From assembly GCA_030592465.1 (NCBI GenBank), contig JAUVJB010000217.1, positions 1 to 5,085 of the forward strand: a stretch of 5,085 nucleotides of DNA. Reading direction: 5' to 3'. Below, one piece after another: positions 1 to 5,079 of this stretch. A program made the position numbers and the translations under genes. Numbering within the stretch: the stretch's first letter is position 1; each line of letters opens with the position of its first letter. The stretch comes from Bacteroidota bacterium. GTDB taxonomy: Bacteria; Bacteroidota; Bacteroidia; Bacteroidales; B39-G9. A model generated the notes under the pieces. That model saw only the letters and a list, made by a program, of their open reading frames with translations. It did no database searches and was not told where the DNA came from.

Positions 1-84
1 ATCGTTGGTTAATCTATTCTATAAAATCAATCAAATTGGTAATTTATATGTACAATATTTTTTATCCGAATGTATGCTGCACAA
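1..84. other. Leader of a further unit running off the left edge; no gene visible
   Basis: Read on the minus strand, this stretch follows the distal arm of palindrome A and should be the 5' leader of the next unit, whose gene would lie to the left of the window. No ATG start in a sustained reading frame is seen on the minus strand. The plus-strand open frame that covers it runs through palindrome A and into the 3' end of vapC, so it is not credible as a gene. The sequence is very AT-rich, and I see no convincing promoter. Confidence 0.5.
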
Positions 85-211
85 CGGTGGCAATATGAAA
101 TTTTGGGCATTTTTAAACCACAATCTTTCAATTTACTACACCGTTTATTTATTGTTAATTCGTTCATATTCAGCACTTTCTGCCCAATTTTTTATATTGC
201 ATGTTAGCTGC
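76..211 (-). repeat. attC-like palindrome A
   Basis: This is an imperfect inverted repeat. The right arm (about 181-211) holds TGCCC, an AT-rich run, ATATTGC and GTTAGCTGC. The left arm (about 76-109) holds GCTGCACAACGGTGGCAATATG and ends in TTTTGGGCA. The inner stem pairs at 17 of 20 positions. The left arm has two more bases than the right between TAAC/CAAC and CAATAT, and a G faces an A after the CAATAT box. The outermost left bases (GCTGCACAAC) do not match the outermost right bases (GTTAGCTGC), unlike the match seen between this right arm and palindrome B's left flank. It is nearly identical to palindrome B. It lies at the 3' end of vapC and contains the vapC stop codon. Confidence 0.85.
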
Positions 212-629
212 CGGCATTCTTTGTTTTTATATATGTTTCAGGTGTTAATACTCCAATTTCACTTTTCTTAAAATCTTTCAGGTTTCTTGTTAAAATTACA
301 TCAATATCACCATATCTGGTTGCTGAAAAATTCTGTAATGCATCTTCAAAATCCTTAAATCCTGAATTCAATGCATTCCGAACAACCTCCTTATCCATTG
401 GTAATACTTCTGTAATCAATAAAAGTTGGTTCAATTTGTTAATCACTTTTTCATGCTTTGCTGTTTGTCTTAATAAATAATAAACATTGCTATAAATTAC
501 AGGGGTTACGAATCCTCTGAGTTTTTTTGATTCACAAAGAGAGAAAATTTCTGTTGCAAATTCTGAAAACGGCCGTCTATCAAAAAAGAAATCAAGTATT
601 ACATCCGTATCTATTAAAACTTTATCCAT
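204..629 (-). CDS. VapC-type PIN-domain toxin (probable ribonuclease)
   Basis: This 141-residue protein has the layout of a PIN-domain toxin. PIN toxins are Mg2+-dependent endoribonucleases that cut tRNA or other RNA when their antitoxin is lost. The N-terminal strand LIDTDVILD (residues 5-13) carries the first catalytic aspartate, D7. The motif DFEDALQ (93-99) supplies the central acidic pair E95/D96. A C-terminal ILTRNLKDF segment (112-120) carries the last conserved Asp, followed by a typical VLTPETYI ending. The length is normal for the family, and all expected acidic residues are present, so it looks intact. The start codon lies one base after the stop of the upstream antitoxin gene, the usual coupling of a TA pair. 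The last residues (AGS) and the TAA stop are encoded inside the outer arm of palindrome A. The fold is clear; the RNA target cannot be read from sequence. Confidence 0.92.
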   Translation of the reverse strand: MDKVLIDTDVILDFFFDRRPFSEFATEIFSLCESKKLRGFVTPVIYSNVYYLLRQTAKHEKVINKLNQLLLITEVLPMDKEVVRNALNSGFKDFEDALQNFSATRYGDIDVILTRNLKDFKKSEIGVLTPETYIKTKNAGS

Positions 630-630
630 T

Positions 631-879
631 TTACAAATACTTTTCTGATAATATTTTTGTCAATTCTTTTTTATAATCAAAACTATGAGGTGTATTAAAA
701 GAACCTCTTAATAACCTCGCAATATGGGTTGTTTCAACTTTTTGCTTGTCGTTTTCTTTAGTTATTACTTTTAAATAATTTTCTATAATGTCAGACAAAC
801 TGCGTCCTTTCCTTTTTGCATATTTTTTTGCACTTTGAATTAAACTCTGCTCTATTATTAACGTTAATTTAGTATTCAT
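631..879 (-). CDS. Ribbon-helix-helix antitoxin (VapB-like, DUF6364 type)
   Basis: This 82-residue protein precedes the PIN toxin and should be its antitoxin and the repressor of the pair. The N-terminus reads as a ribbon-helix-helix domain: a short basic beta strand (NTKLTLII, residues 2-9), helix one (about 11-24, SLIQSAKKYAKRKG), then the SLSDIIENYL helix (27-36). This pattern matches DUF6364-like antitoxins of Bacteroidota. The C-terminal half (about 45-82) is charged and should be the toxin-binding tail; its HSFDYKKEL segment is typical of a VapB tail. The start is supported by a strong AGAGGAGT ribosome site at 883-890. A promoter with palindromic sites lies just upstream, consistent with autoregulation. 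It is followed after one base by vapC. The family assignment comes from pattern recognition, not a search. Confidence 0.85.
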   Translation of the reverse strand: MNTKLTLIIEQSLIQSAKKYAKRKGRSLSDIIENYLKVITKENDKQKVETTHIARLLRGSFNTPHSFDYKKELTKILSEKYL

Positions 880-882
880 AAC

Positions 883-890
883 ACTCCTCT
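883..890 (-). promoter_or_regulatory. Ribosome binding site of the vapB-like gene
   Basis: Read on the minus strand this is AGAGGAGT, ending three bases before the ATG at 879. It is a strong Shine-Dalgarno site by Bacteroidota standards and fixes the antitoxin start. Confidence 0.75.
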
Positions 891-903
891 TTTTATATTA
901 ATC

Positions 904-967
904 TATACGTACAAAGGTATAAATAAAATATTACAAATCCGTATTATTTATCTAATTTTTATACGTA
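904..967 (-). promoter_or_regulatory. Probable vapBC promoter with palindromic operator candidates
   Basis: On the minus strand TACCTTTG (919 down to 912) fits the Bacteroidota -7 consensus TAnnTTTG exactly. A TTTG lies upstream but only 14 bases away, shorter than the usual spacing of about 20, so the -33 element is weak or absent. The -7 box sits inside an inverted repeat, TATAC-N8-GTATA (904-921). The octamer TATACGTA occurs at 904-911 and again at 960-967, each with the palindrome TACGTA. Such paired palindromes next to a -7 box are what a dimeric ribbon-helix-helix repressor would bind; that role is inferred. Confidence 0.5.
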
Positions 968-987
968 GCCTTCAATATTTTTTGCTT

Positions 988-1122
988 GCAGCTAACGGTG
1001 GCAATATGAAATTTTGGGCATTTTAAAGCTCCAATTTTTCAATTTACTACACCGTTTATTTGTTGCTAATTCGTTCATATTCAGCACTTTCTGCCCAATT
1101 TTTTATATTGCATGTTAGCAAC
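988..1122 (-). repeat. attC-like palindrome B
   Basis: This inverted repeat differs from palindrome A at only about ten positions, nearly all in the loop and left end; the stretch from CGGT to GTTAGC is 124 nt in both. The left arm is GCAGCTAACGGTGGCAATATG ending in TTTTGGGCA (988-1020). The right arm is TGCCC, AT-rich, ATATTGCATGTTAGCAAC (1092-1122). Flanking bases differ between the arms (GCAGCTAAC against GTTAGCAAC). The left outer bases match the end of the vapBC unit, and the right outer bases match the start of the unit-2 module near 1796-1804. Confidence 0.85.
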
Positions 1123-1127
1123 TGCTT

Positions 1128-1338
1128 TTATTTCGTTTCATTTTTTTTAATCAGATTTTGTCTAAAATCTAAAATATTTGCAATTTCAATTAAATTCTTA
1201 TTAAGTCCAACTGTTTTATCGACAATTCCTGTTAATAATTTTACGACTGCTAAAATACATGCTTTTGTTTTATAGTAATCAAAAATATCATCCGGTTTTA
1301 TTCTCTGCAAATTCTGTCCAATAAACTATTAAATCCAT
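1128..1338 (-). pseudogene. Degenerate ParE/RelE-type toxin
   Basis: The gene starts with ATG at 1338 and reads MDLIVYWTEFAENK, the typical first strand and helix of a ParE/RelE-superfamily toxin. The frame then shifts at an A run (about 1296-1299), where one extra A is the simplest explanation. It continues in the other frame as PDDIFDYYKTKA, then a second helix ending in VDKTVGLNKN, which matches the family's helical hairpin. It then jumps directly to IEIANILDFRQNLIKK, which resembles the family's C-terminal end. The middle, which normally holds the EFRYLV and KIIYWI-like strands, is missing, a deletion of about 35-40 residues near 1190-1195. About 70 codons remain where 95-105 are usual, so the toxin must be inactive. 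The ATG overlaps the end of the antitoxin remnant by 10 bases. TA families of this kind are recognised by pattern only. Confidence 0.8.
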
Positions 1339-1367
1339 TTTTCAATTTTGGATTTTAAATCAGCAGT

Positions 1368-1373
1368 TTTAAT
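1368..1373. repeat. Target-site duplication TTTAAT, left copy
   Basis: TTTAAT directly abuts the left end of the MITE-like element and is repeated at 1550-1555 directly after its right end. One copy is needed to restore the antitoxin frame. The AT-rich 6-bp motif could recur by chance, but its exact placement at both ends argues for a duplication. Confidence 0.75.
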
Positions 1374-1549
1374 CCCTAACTCTTTACTTTTTACGTAATT
1401 TGTTTGTCAATTAGTTTATTTTCAACATTTTACAAAATAAGACTATTACGTAAATACGTAATATTAAATTTTACCAAAATAATCAAATAAACAATTATCA
1501 TTCAGATATTTAGCATAAAAACTATTCCCTATTTTGTAAAGAGTTAGGG
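1374..1549. mobile_element. 176-bp MITE-like insertion with 14-bp terminal inverted repeats
   Basis: The ends are CCCTAACTCTTTAC (1374-1387) and its perfect reverse complement (1536-1549). The interior is very AT-rich and has no coding capacity. It is flanked by a direct repeat TTTAAT (1368-1373 and 1550-1555), which looks like a target duplication. Excising the element and one copy of the duplication restores an open frame through the antitoxin remnant, which independently supports both boundaries. Such a short non-coding element needs a transposase supplied by a full-length element elsewhere. I do not recognise the parent family from the terminal repeats. Confidence 0.85.
1444..1463. repeat. 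Perfect palindrome inside the MITE-like element
   Basis: TATTACGTA (1444-1452) and TACGTAATA (1455-1463) are exact reverse complements around a central AA. A further TTACGTAA palindrome lies at 1391-1398 in the same element. The function is unknown; it could be a protein-binding site or the tip of a fold-back structure. Confidence 0.6.
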
Positions 1550-1555
1550 TTTAAT
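1550..1555. repeat. Target-site duplication TTTAAT, right copy
   Basis: This is the second copy of the 6-bp duplication, immediately after the right terminal repeat that ends in GTTAGGG at 1549. Confidence 0.75.
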
Positions 1556-1748
1556 AATTCTATCTTTTTTAGAATCCTCAAGTGCTTGGTCAATTTCATT
1601 ATTAAATTGTTTCAAATCCATTGGTTTAAATTCCTTTTTTATAACAACTTTTTTAATCCATTAATTATATCTTCATTTTGCTGTCAAAAAAATTCCTGAA
1701 CAAATATTATTTTTCGTCTCTGCAAATCCATTCTTTATTGATTTTATT

Positions 1749-1778
1749 CAAATTTGCAACTTTATCCCAAATTTGCAA
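1749..1778. repeat. Direct repeat CAAATTTGCAA x2 upstream of the dead TA module
   Basis: The 11-mer occurs at 1749-1759 and 1768-1778, a period of 19 bp. It sits 18-47 bp upstream of the ATG of the antitoxin remnant, where an autoregulatory operator would be expected. That role is inferred; no clear -7 promoter box is seen with it. Confidence 0.5.
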
Positions 1779-1795
1779 TTTTGTCTTGGTAGCTT

Positions 1796-1928
1796 GTTGC
1801 TAACGGTTAGTATATGGTTAGTGGCGGATTTCAAAGCACAAAACTTTCAGTTTAGCACAAATTTTATTTGATGTAATGCACATAAAATAAGCACATTACC
1901 GCCATTAACTATATACATTGTTACCTGC
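1796..1928 (-). repeat. attC-like palindrome C
   Basis: The left arm is GTTGCTAACGGTTAGTATATG followed by GTTAGTGGCGG (1796-1827). The right arm is CCGCCATTAACTATATACATT followed by GTTACCTGC (1899-1928). The inner stem pairs at 16 of 18 positions. The left arm again has two extra bases between TAAC and the TATAT box, and again a G faces an A after TATAT. The loop is unrelated to that of A and B. The outer left bases (GTTGCTAAC) pair poorly with the outer right bases (GTTACCTGC). The right arm contains the stop codon of the SRPBCC-like gene. Confidence 0.85.
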
Positions 1929-2370
1929 TGGCTTTATTCATTTCATATGTTATTTTATTCATTATTTTATTCCAATGTTCTTTCATTTCTGCTTGTTGTT
2001 CAGAGTTTAATAATTTTTCTTGGGGAATTGCAATTGTTGTCTTTTCACTATTTCCAATCACACGAATTTGAATAGTTGATATATTTTCCCAATTTTTTGG
2101 TTTCCAATTCAGTCGAATATGGGAATTTGCTTTAAAAACTCGAACAAGTCCTGTTGTTCCATTTTCAGTTTCGTATTCTTTTTTAATTTCAAGTTCATTT
2201 TTTAATTTACCCAACCATATTTTTAGTCCATTTTCAGAAAATAAAAAGTCCCAAACTTTTTCAGTCGAAACAGGAAAAGTTTTCCTTATTCCGAATTGAA
2301 ATTCAACGTCTTTTGTCTTTCCAATTTGTTTTTTCACCTTATTCTCAATTTTTATTTTGTTGCATACCAA
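1921..2370 (-). CDS. SRPBCC/AHSA1-like domain protein
   Basis: The product (149 residues from the TTG at 2370) has the signature of the SRPBCC (START-like) superfamily, close to the AHSA1 (Aha1-like) branch. The first strand is VEFQFGIRKTFPVS, the helix TEKVWDFLFSENGLKIWLG (about 37-55) follows, then strands with GLVRVF and IRLNWKP, and a long C-terminal helix around EQQAEMKEHWNKIMNKIT. These proteins form a deep pocket that binds a lipid-like ligand or a partner; no specific role can be read here. The start is uncertain. TTG at 2370 has GGAAAG upstream and overlaps the previous gene by 19 bases, while GTG at 2337 would follow the previous stop by 14 bases and give 138 residues. The last codons (AGC AGG TAA) lie in the arm of palindrome C. 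It is the last gene of a three-gene unit. Confidence 0.82.
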   Translation of the reverse strand: MVCNKIKIENKVKKQIGKTKDVEFQFGIRKTFPVSTEKVWDFLFSENGLKIWLGKLKNELEIKKEYETENGTTGLVRVFKANSHIRLNWKPKNWENISTIQIRVIGNSEKTTIAIPQEKLLNSEQQAEMKEHWNKIMNKITYEMNKASR

Positions 2371-2810
2371 TGTTTCTTTCCAATAACAAATTCGTCAGCA
2401 CCCTTCTTTTTTATTATTTTCAAGTTTTTAATATGTGCTTTCCCGTGATTTACTTCTAAAAATTTAAGTTTTTCACAAGTTTCAAATTCGTTACATTCCC
2501 AACAACCCGCAATTTTTTTCTTTTGAACGCATCTTTTAATCTTACAACTTGGATTTCCACCACCATTTCTACAACTTTTTCCGCATCTCAATTTCACCAT
2601 TGACCCTAAAACTTCATAGCAATCAGGATATTTTTCAAATGTTTTAAAAAATGAATAAGAAGATAATAATTCTGCTGTTTTGTCAAAACGATATGTTCTC
2701 AATTCTTTTCTTAAATCTCTTGCTAAATCGGCAATAATTCCTTTACGATTTGGGCAGTCAGCACAATATAGTCCACAATATGCAATATTTTCAATGTTTG
2801 TATTATTCAT
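2352..2810 (-). CDS. Cysteine-rich DUF3795 protein
   Basis: This 152-residue protein matches DUF3795, a family of small cysteine-rich proteins of unknown function. The pattern begins YCGLYCADCP (C12, C16, C19), continues with C64, then LRCGKSCRNGGGNPSCKIKRC (C76, C80, C89, C94), and ends with AGCWECNEFETCEKL (C103, C106, C112). Eleven cysteines in clusters suggest metal (zinc or iron-sulfur) binding, but this is inferred. It has no signal peptide or membrane segment, so it is probably cytoplasmic. The ATG overlaps the stop of the upstream membrane gene by 8 bases (ATGAATAA) and has no clear Shine-Dalgarno site, so it is probably translated by coupling. The final codons overlap the start of the SRPBCC-like gene. 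Confidence 0.88.
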   Translation of the reverse strand: MNNTNIENIAYCGLYCADCPNRKGIIADLARDLRKELRTYRFDKTAELLSSYSFFKTFEKYPDCYEVLGSMVKLRCGKSCRNGGGNPSCKIKRCVQKKKIAGCWECNEFETCEKLKFLEVNHGKAHIKNLKIIKKKGADEFVIGKKHWYATK

Positions 2811-3267
2811 TAGTTATTACTTTAAATTTTGAAAAGAAAAACCCTAATAATGCACCAAAAATTACTAAACTTACGAAAGTGTTAAATAATTGAACTAAAA
2901 TTAAAGGTGTTGGATAATTTATAAGCATCCACTGATTAAATGCTTCTGGAACTGATTTAATAAATCCGATGATAATTCCAAAATACAATCCTTTAATCCA
3001 ACCGTTTCCCGGTAAACTTGAATAAAAAAGTCTGTATAATAATATCCACACAATCATAAGGAATATTCCAAATACCATTGTTAAAAATATCCAATTTCCA
3101 AATCCACCTATAAATTCAAATGTTTTTAGTGAATGATGTCCTTCAAATTGTTTGTAGATGTTTGCAACAAAAGGGTTCATATAAAAAACGTTTCCAATTA
3201 TCATCTGTATAATAATCAGGACAGCTCCCCATAATACTGCTTTCTTTGTGTTAATTTTTGTTTTCAT
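2803..3267 (-). CDS. Small integral membrane protein with four predicted helices
   Basis: The product (154 residues) is hydrophobic with four likely membrane helices. They lie at about residues 9-29 (AVLWGAVLIIIQMIIG), 55-80 (WIFLTMVFGIFLMIVWILLY), 90-110 (GLYFGIIIGFIKSV) and 122-146 (ILVQLFNTFVSLVIFGALLG). I do not recognise a named family. ATG at 3267 is chosen because GGAGGAA lies at a good distance upstream (3273-3279). An in-frame ATG at 3285 would add six residues but lies before that site and lacks one of its own. It is the first gene of a unit whose three genes overlap and are probably co-translated. The start is only about 40 bases from the proposed unit boundary near 3306, so there is little room for its own promoter. 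A role with the DUF3795 and SRPBCC-like proteins is likely but unknown. Confidence 0.82.
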   Translation of the reverse strand: MKTKINTKKAVLWGAVLIIIQMIIGNVFYMNPFVANIYKQFEGHHSLKTFEFIGGFGNWIFLTMVFGIFLMIVWILLYRLFYSSLPGNGWIKGLYFGIIIGFIKSVPEAFNQWMLINYPTPLILVQLFNTFVSLVIFGALLGFFFSKFKVITNE

Positions 3268-3272
3268 TTTAG

Positions 3273-3279
3273 TTCCTCC
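3273..3279 (-). promoter_or_regulatory. Ribosome binding site deciding the membrane-protein start
   Basis: Read on the minus strand this is GGAGGAA, five bases before the ATG at 3267. It lies downstream of the alternative ATG at 3285, so it supports the shorter protein. Confidence 0.8.
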
Positions 3280-3298
3280 GTTCATTTTTGTTCAGCTT

Positions 3299-3432
3299 GC
3301 AGGTAACGGTAAGTATATGAAAAGTAAGCGATTACGAAACACAAATTTTTCGACTTACAAAAAAGTTCAAACGGGCTACAAACCTTGATGTTACTACTAT
3401 CTCGCTTATTTTTTATATACATTGTTACCTGC
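3299..3432 (-). repeat. attC-like palindrome D
   Basis: The left arm is GCAGGTAACGGTAAGTATATG then AAAAGTAAGCGA (3299-3331). The right arm is TCGCTTATTTTTTATATACATT then GTTACCTGC (3402-3432). The inner stem pairs at 17 of 19 positions, again with two extra bases in the left arm and a G/A mismatch after TATAT. The outer 9 bp of both arms are exact complements here. It lies between the stop of the 540-residue gene and the start of the membrane-protein gene. Confidence 0.85.
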
Positions 3433-3442
3433 TGGCTATTTA

Positions 3443-5065
3443 TCACTTTTTCCCTGTAAATGTTATTGTTGGAACAGTATGATAATCATTCTTTTTCCAA
3501 AACCTTAATAAAAAATCAATATCATTTAATAATTTCTTTCCTTCACCTGCCTTAAAGAATGGTAAATCAGTTTTACAATTATTAATGCAATACATAGCTA
3601 ATTCTGTCGATAATTCCTCAGCAAAAAGTAGACGCATAATATGCTCTCTGCTGTCTTGTTTATTAAAATACTTATTCTCAGGCAAAGGGAATGCACTATT
3701 TACTGCTAATGCAATTTCAACACCACTTTTGGGATTAAAAAAAACTAATCCTGTTTCAGATACTTTTGAATAATTCTGTGTTTTATTATTATTAGTGTCA
3801 AAAAATCCATCTTTTCGTGCTCTTTTCTTTGCTTCTTCTCTTTCATTTTTTGTTAAATTCAAGGATAGATTAAAATACTCTGTATATTTTCTGATAAATT
3901 CATCAATTTTATCTGATGGCATAAAAGCAATTTGAGAACCATTATTAAAGTCTTTAAAAGCATCGAATTGTAATTTTATGGTTTTATCCACCTCTTCTGT
4001 TTGATGGTCTAAAAAATTAACAGCCATTCTACTCTCCATAGAATTTTTCTCGTCTAATATTAAGTCAGGATTAAAATCATTTTGAAAATATATCCCAGAA
4101 AACCACCATTCGTCTTTCCATTGAGCTATACCCATAAATAGAATTGTATCAATTTCTTTTAAATTTTCGTAATGGTCAAATGATTTTTTAGTTAAATTAA
4201 ATTTTTTGCTTGAAGCGATATGTTCAATGAATATATCATTTTCGTCTTGACCTTTGTATAAGAAAAAACCTCTGATTTTTTTAGATATATTTAGAAAGTC
4301 TGTGCTTAGAGAGTGTTCTTTCCCAATTATCTTAGCAACCCATTCCTTTCCTTTTAAACTTAATAGTCGAGTGTAATTTTTGTGTAATTCGGCATCTCTG
4401 TTTTCGTTTAGATAATGAATTACATTTTCTTTGTCCTTACTATCTTCAATTAGTTCAGCTTCATTATCGCGTAAATCTAAAAGCGTGTCTGGATAAAACA
4501 GGTAGGTTTTAAAAAGAATAGTGTCAATCAAGTTACGAGCTACATAAAAATCATTTTCTGTTTTGCCTATTTCATAATATTTTTTTAAAACTTTATTTTC
4601 AGGTGCATATTCATATGCTTCATCCAATATTTCCATAATATCGGATGCCATTTCAGAAAAGAAATAATTTCCTGAATTAATAAACTTTTCATTCTGGGCA
4701 GTATTAAAAAAATACCAAAATAAAAATCTAATATCCTGTTCATTTATTTCATTTTTGTAATAATTTTTTGTGTCGTAGAAAGGAAGCTTTTTATTGTAAA
4801 ACTCTTGATGAAGTTCAACAAACGAAGTCCAAATATTTGTTTCTGATATTATATCCTCAAAATATGAAGTGATGAAACAAGATAGGATGTTAATGTATTC
4901 AGTGTCAAAATATTCAGATAAAATATCAAAGTGATTATTTATTAGTTTTCCCTTTATATTATTGATTAATTTCAGGTAGTAACCATCTGTTATTGTTTGC
5001 GTTTCATATGGTTTTAATTTCAACCATTCTTTTATGTATATTCTTTCTTTCATTTTACTTATCAT
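3443..5065 (-). CDS. Large uncharacterised protein, probably DUF3843 family
   Basis: This 540-residue protein is soluble and lacks a signal peptide. The N-terminal part resembles DUF3843 of Bacteroidales: IYIKEWLKLKPYETQTITDGYYLKL (about 9-33), CFITSYFEDIISETNIWTSF (63-82), LPFYD with INEQDIRFLFWYFF (94-120), and EILDEAYEYAPEN (145-157). A middle module (about 262-325) reads KIRGFFLYKGQDENDIFIEH and later IAQWKDEWWFSG, which looks like a small beta-rich domain. The C-terminal part (about 438-500) has GLVFFNPKSGVEIA followed by a helical stretch. No enzyme motif is evident, and the function is unknown. ATG at 5065 is preceded by GGAGA with a 9-base gap; ATG at 5053 (MKERIY) is the alternative. 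It fills its unit alone, and its start lies about 20 bases from the window edge, where a unit boundary is expected. The family name is from memory. Confidence 0.82.
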   Translation of the reverse strand: MISKMKERIYIKEWLKLKPYETQTITDGYYLKLINNIKGKLINNHFDILSEYFDTEYINILSCFITSYFEDIISETNIWTSFVELHQEFYNKKLPFYDTKNYYKNEINEQDIRFLFWYFFNTAQNEKFINSGNYFFSEMASDIMEILDEAYEYAPENKVLKKYYEIGKTENDFYVARNLIDTILFKTYLFYPDTLLDLRDNEAELIEDSKDKENVIHYLNENRDAELHKNYTRLLSLKGKEWVAKIIGKEHSLSTDFLNISKKIRGFFLYKGQDENDIFIEHIASSKKFNLTKKSFDHYENLKEIDTILFMGIAQWKDEWWFSGIYFQNDFNPDLILDEKNSMESRMAVNFLDHQTEEVDKTIKLQFDAFKDFNNGSQIAFMPSDKIDEFIRKYTEYFNLSLNLTKNEREEAKKRARKDGFFDTNNNKTQNYSKVSETGLVFFNPKSGVEIALAVNSAFPLPENKYFNKQDSREHIMRLLFAEELSTELAMYCINNCKTDLPFFKAGEGKKLLNDIDFLLRFWKKNDYHTVPTITFTGKK

Positions 5066-5074
5066 CTGTTTCGG

Positions 5075-5079
5075 TCTCC
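5075..5079 (-). promoter_or_regulatory. Ribosome binding site of the DUF3843-like gene
   Basis: GGAGA on the minus strand, nine bases before the ATG at 5065. It favours that start over the in-frame ATG at 5053, from which it would be 21 bases away. Confidence 0.5.

Larger units (their letters stand above)
1329..1731 (-). pseudogene. Antitoxin of the ParE-type module, split by an insertion
   Basis: Read from ATG at 1731 the frame begins MDLQRRKIIFVQEFF, meets TGA (1684-1686), then continues in frame as QQNEDIINGLKKLL. A one-base loss near 1640-1645 shifts it to IKKEFKPMDLKQFNN, and it runs on to residues KKDRI at 1556. There the 176-bp insertion interrupts it. Removing 1374-1549 and one copy of TTTAAT restores the frame into IKTADLKSKIEKWI and a TAA at 1329-1331. 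The rebuilt protein would be about 73 residues, the usual size for small Bacteroidota antitoxins paired with ParE/RelE toxins. The restored stop overlaps the toxin ATG, as expected for the pair. With the insertion in place, translation from the internal ATG at 1621 would end after about 25 residues. The nonsense codon, the frameshift and the insertion together mark a dead gene. Confidence 0.78.

Noticed and set aside
76..211. Palindromes read as rho-independent terminators
   Set aside because: The arms are separated by a long loop, the stems are AT-rich and no T run follows a GC stem. The shared asymmetry and the boundary matching point to recombination sites, although some effect on transcription is possible.
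5..271. Plus-strand open frame of 88 codons
   Set aside because: It runs through palindrome A and the antisense of the vapC end, has no ribosome site and no family resemblance. A similar frame recurs at 1060 only because palindrome B copies the same sequence.
1060..1275. Plus-strand open frame of 71 codons
   Set aside because: It starts inside palindrome B and continues antisense to the toxin remnant, and it shares its first residues with the spurious frame over palindrome A.
1128..1310. A 60-residue gene starting at TTG 1310
   Set aside because: It is better explained as the frameshifted remainder of a ParE-type toxin whose true start is ATG 1338 in another frame.
1697..1803. Short open frame upstream of the dead antitoxin (ending KINKEWICRDEK)
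   Set aside because: It has no start codon after the unit boundary, no ribosome site, and overlaps the antitoxin start. It appears to be chance in AT-rich leader sequence.
76..3432. A CRISPR array
   Set aside because: The repeats are long palindromes separated by whole genes of varied size, not short repeats with uniform spacers.
3585..3773. Plus-strand open frame of 62 codons
   Set aside because: It lies wholly antisense within the 540-residue gene and has no supporting signal.
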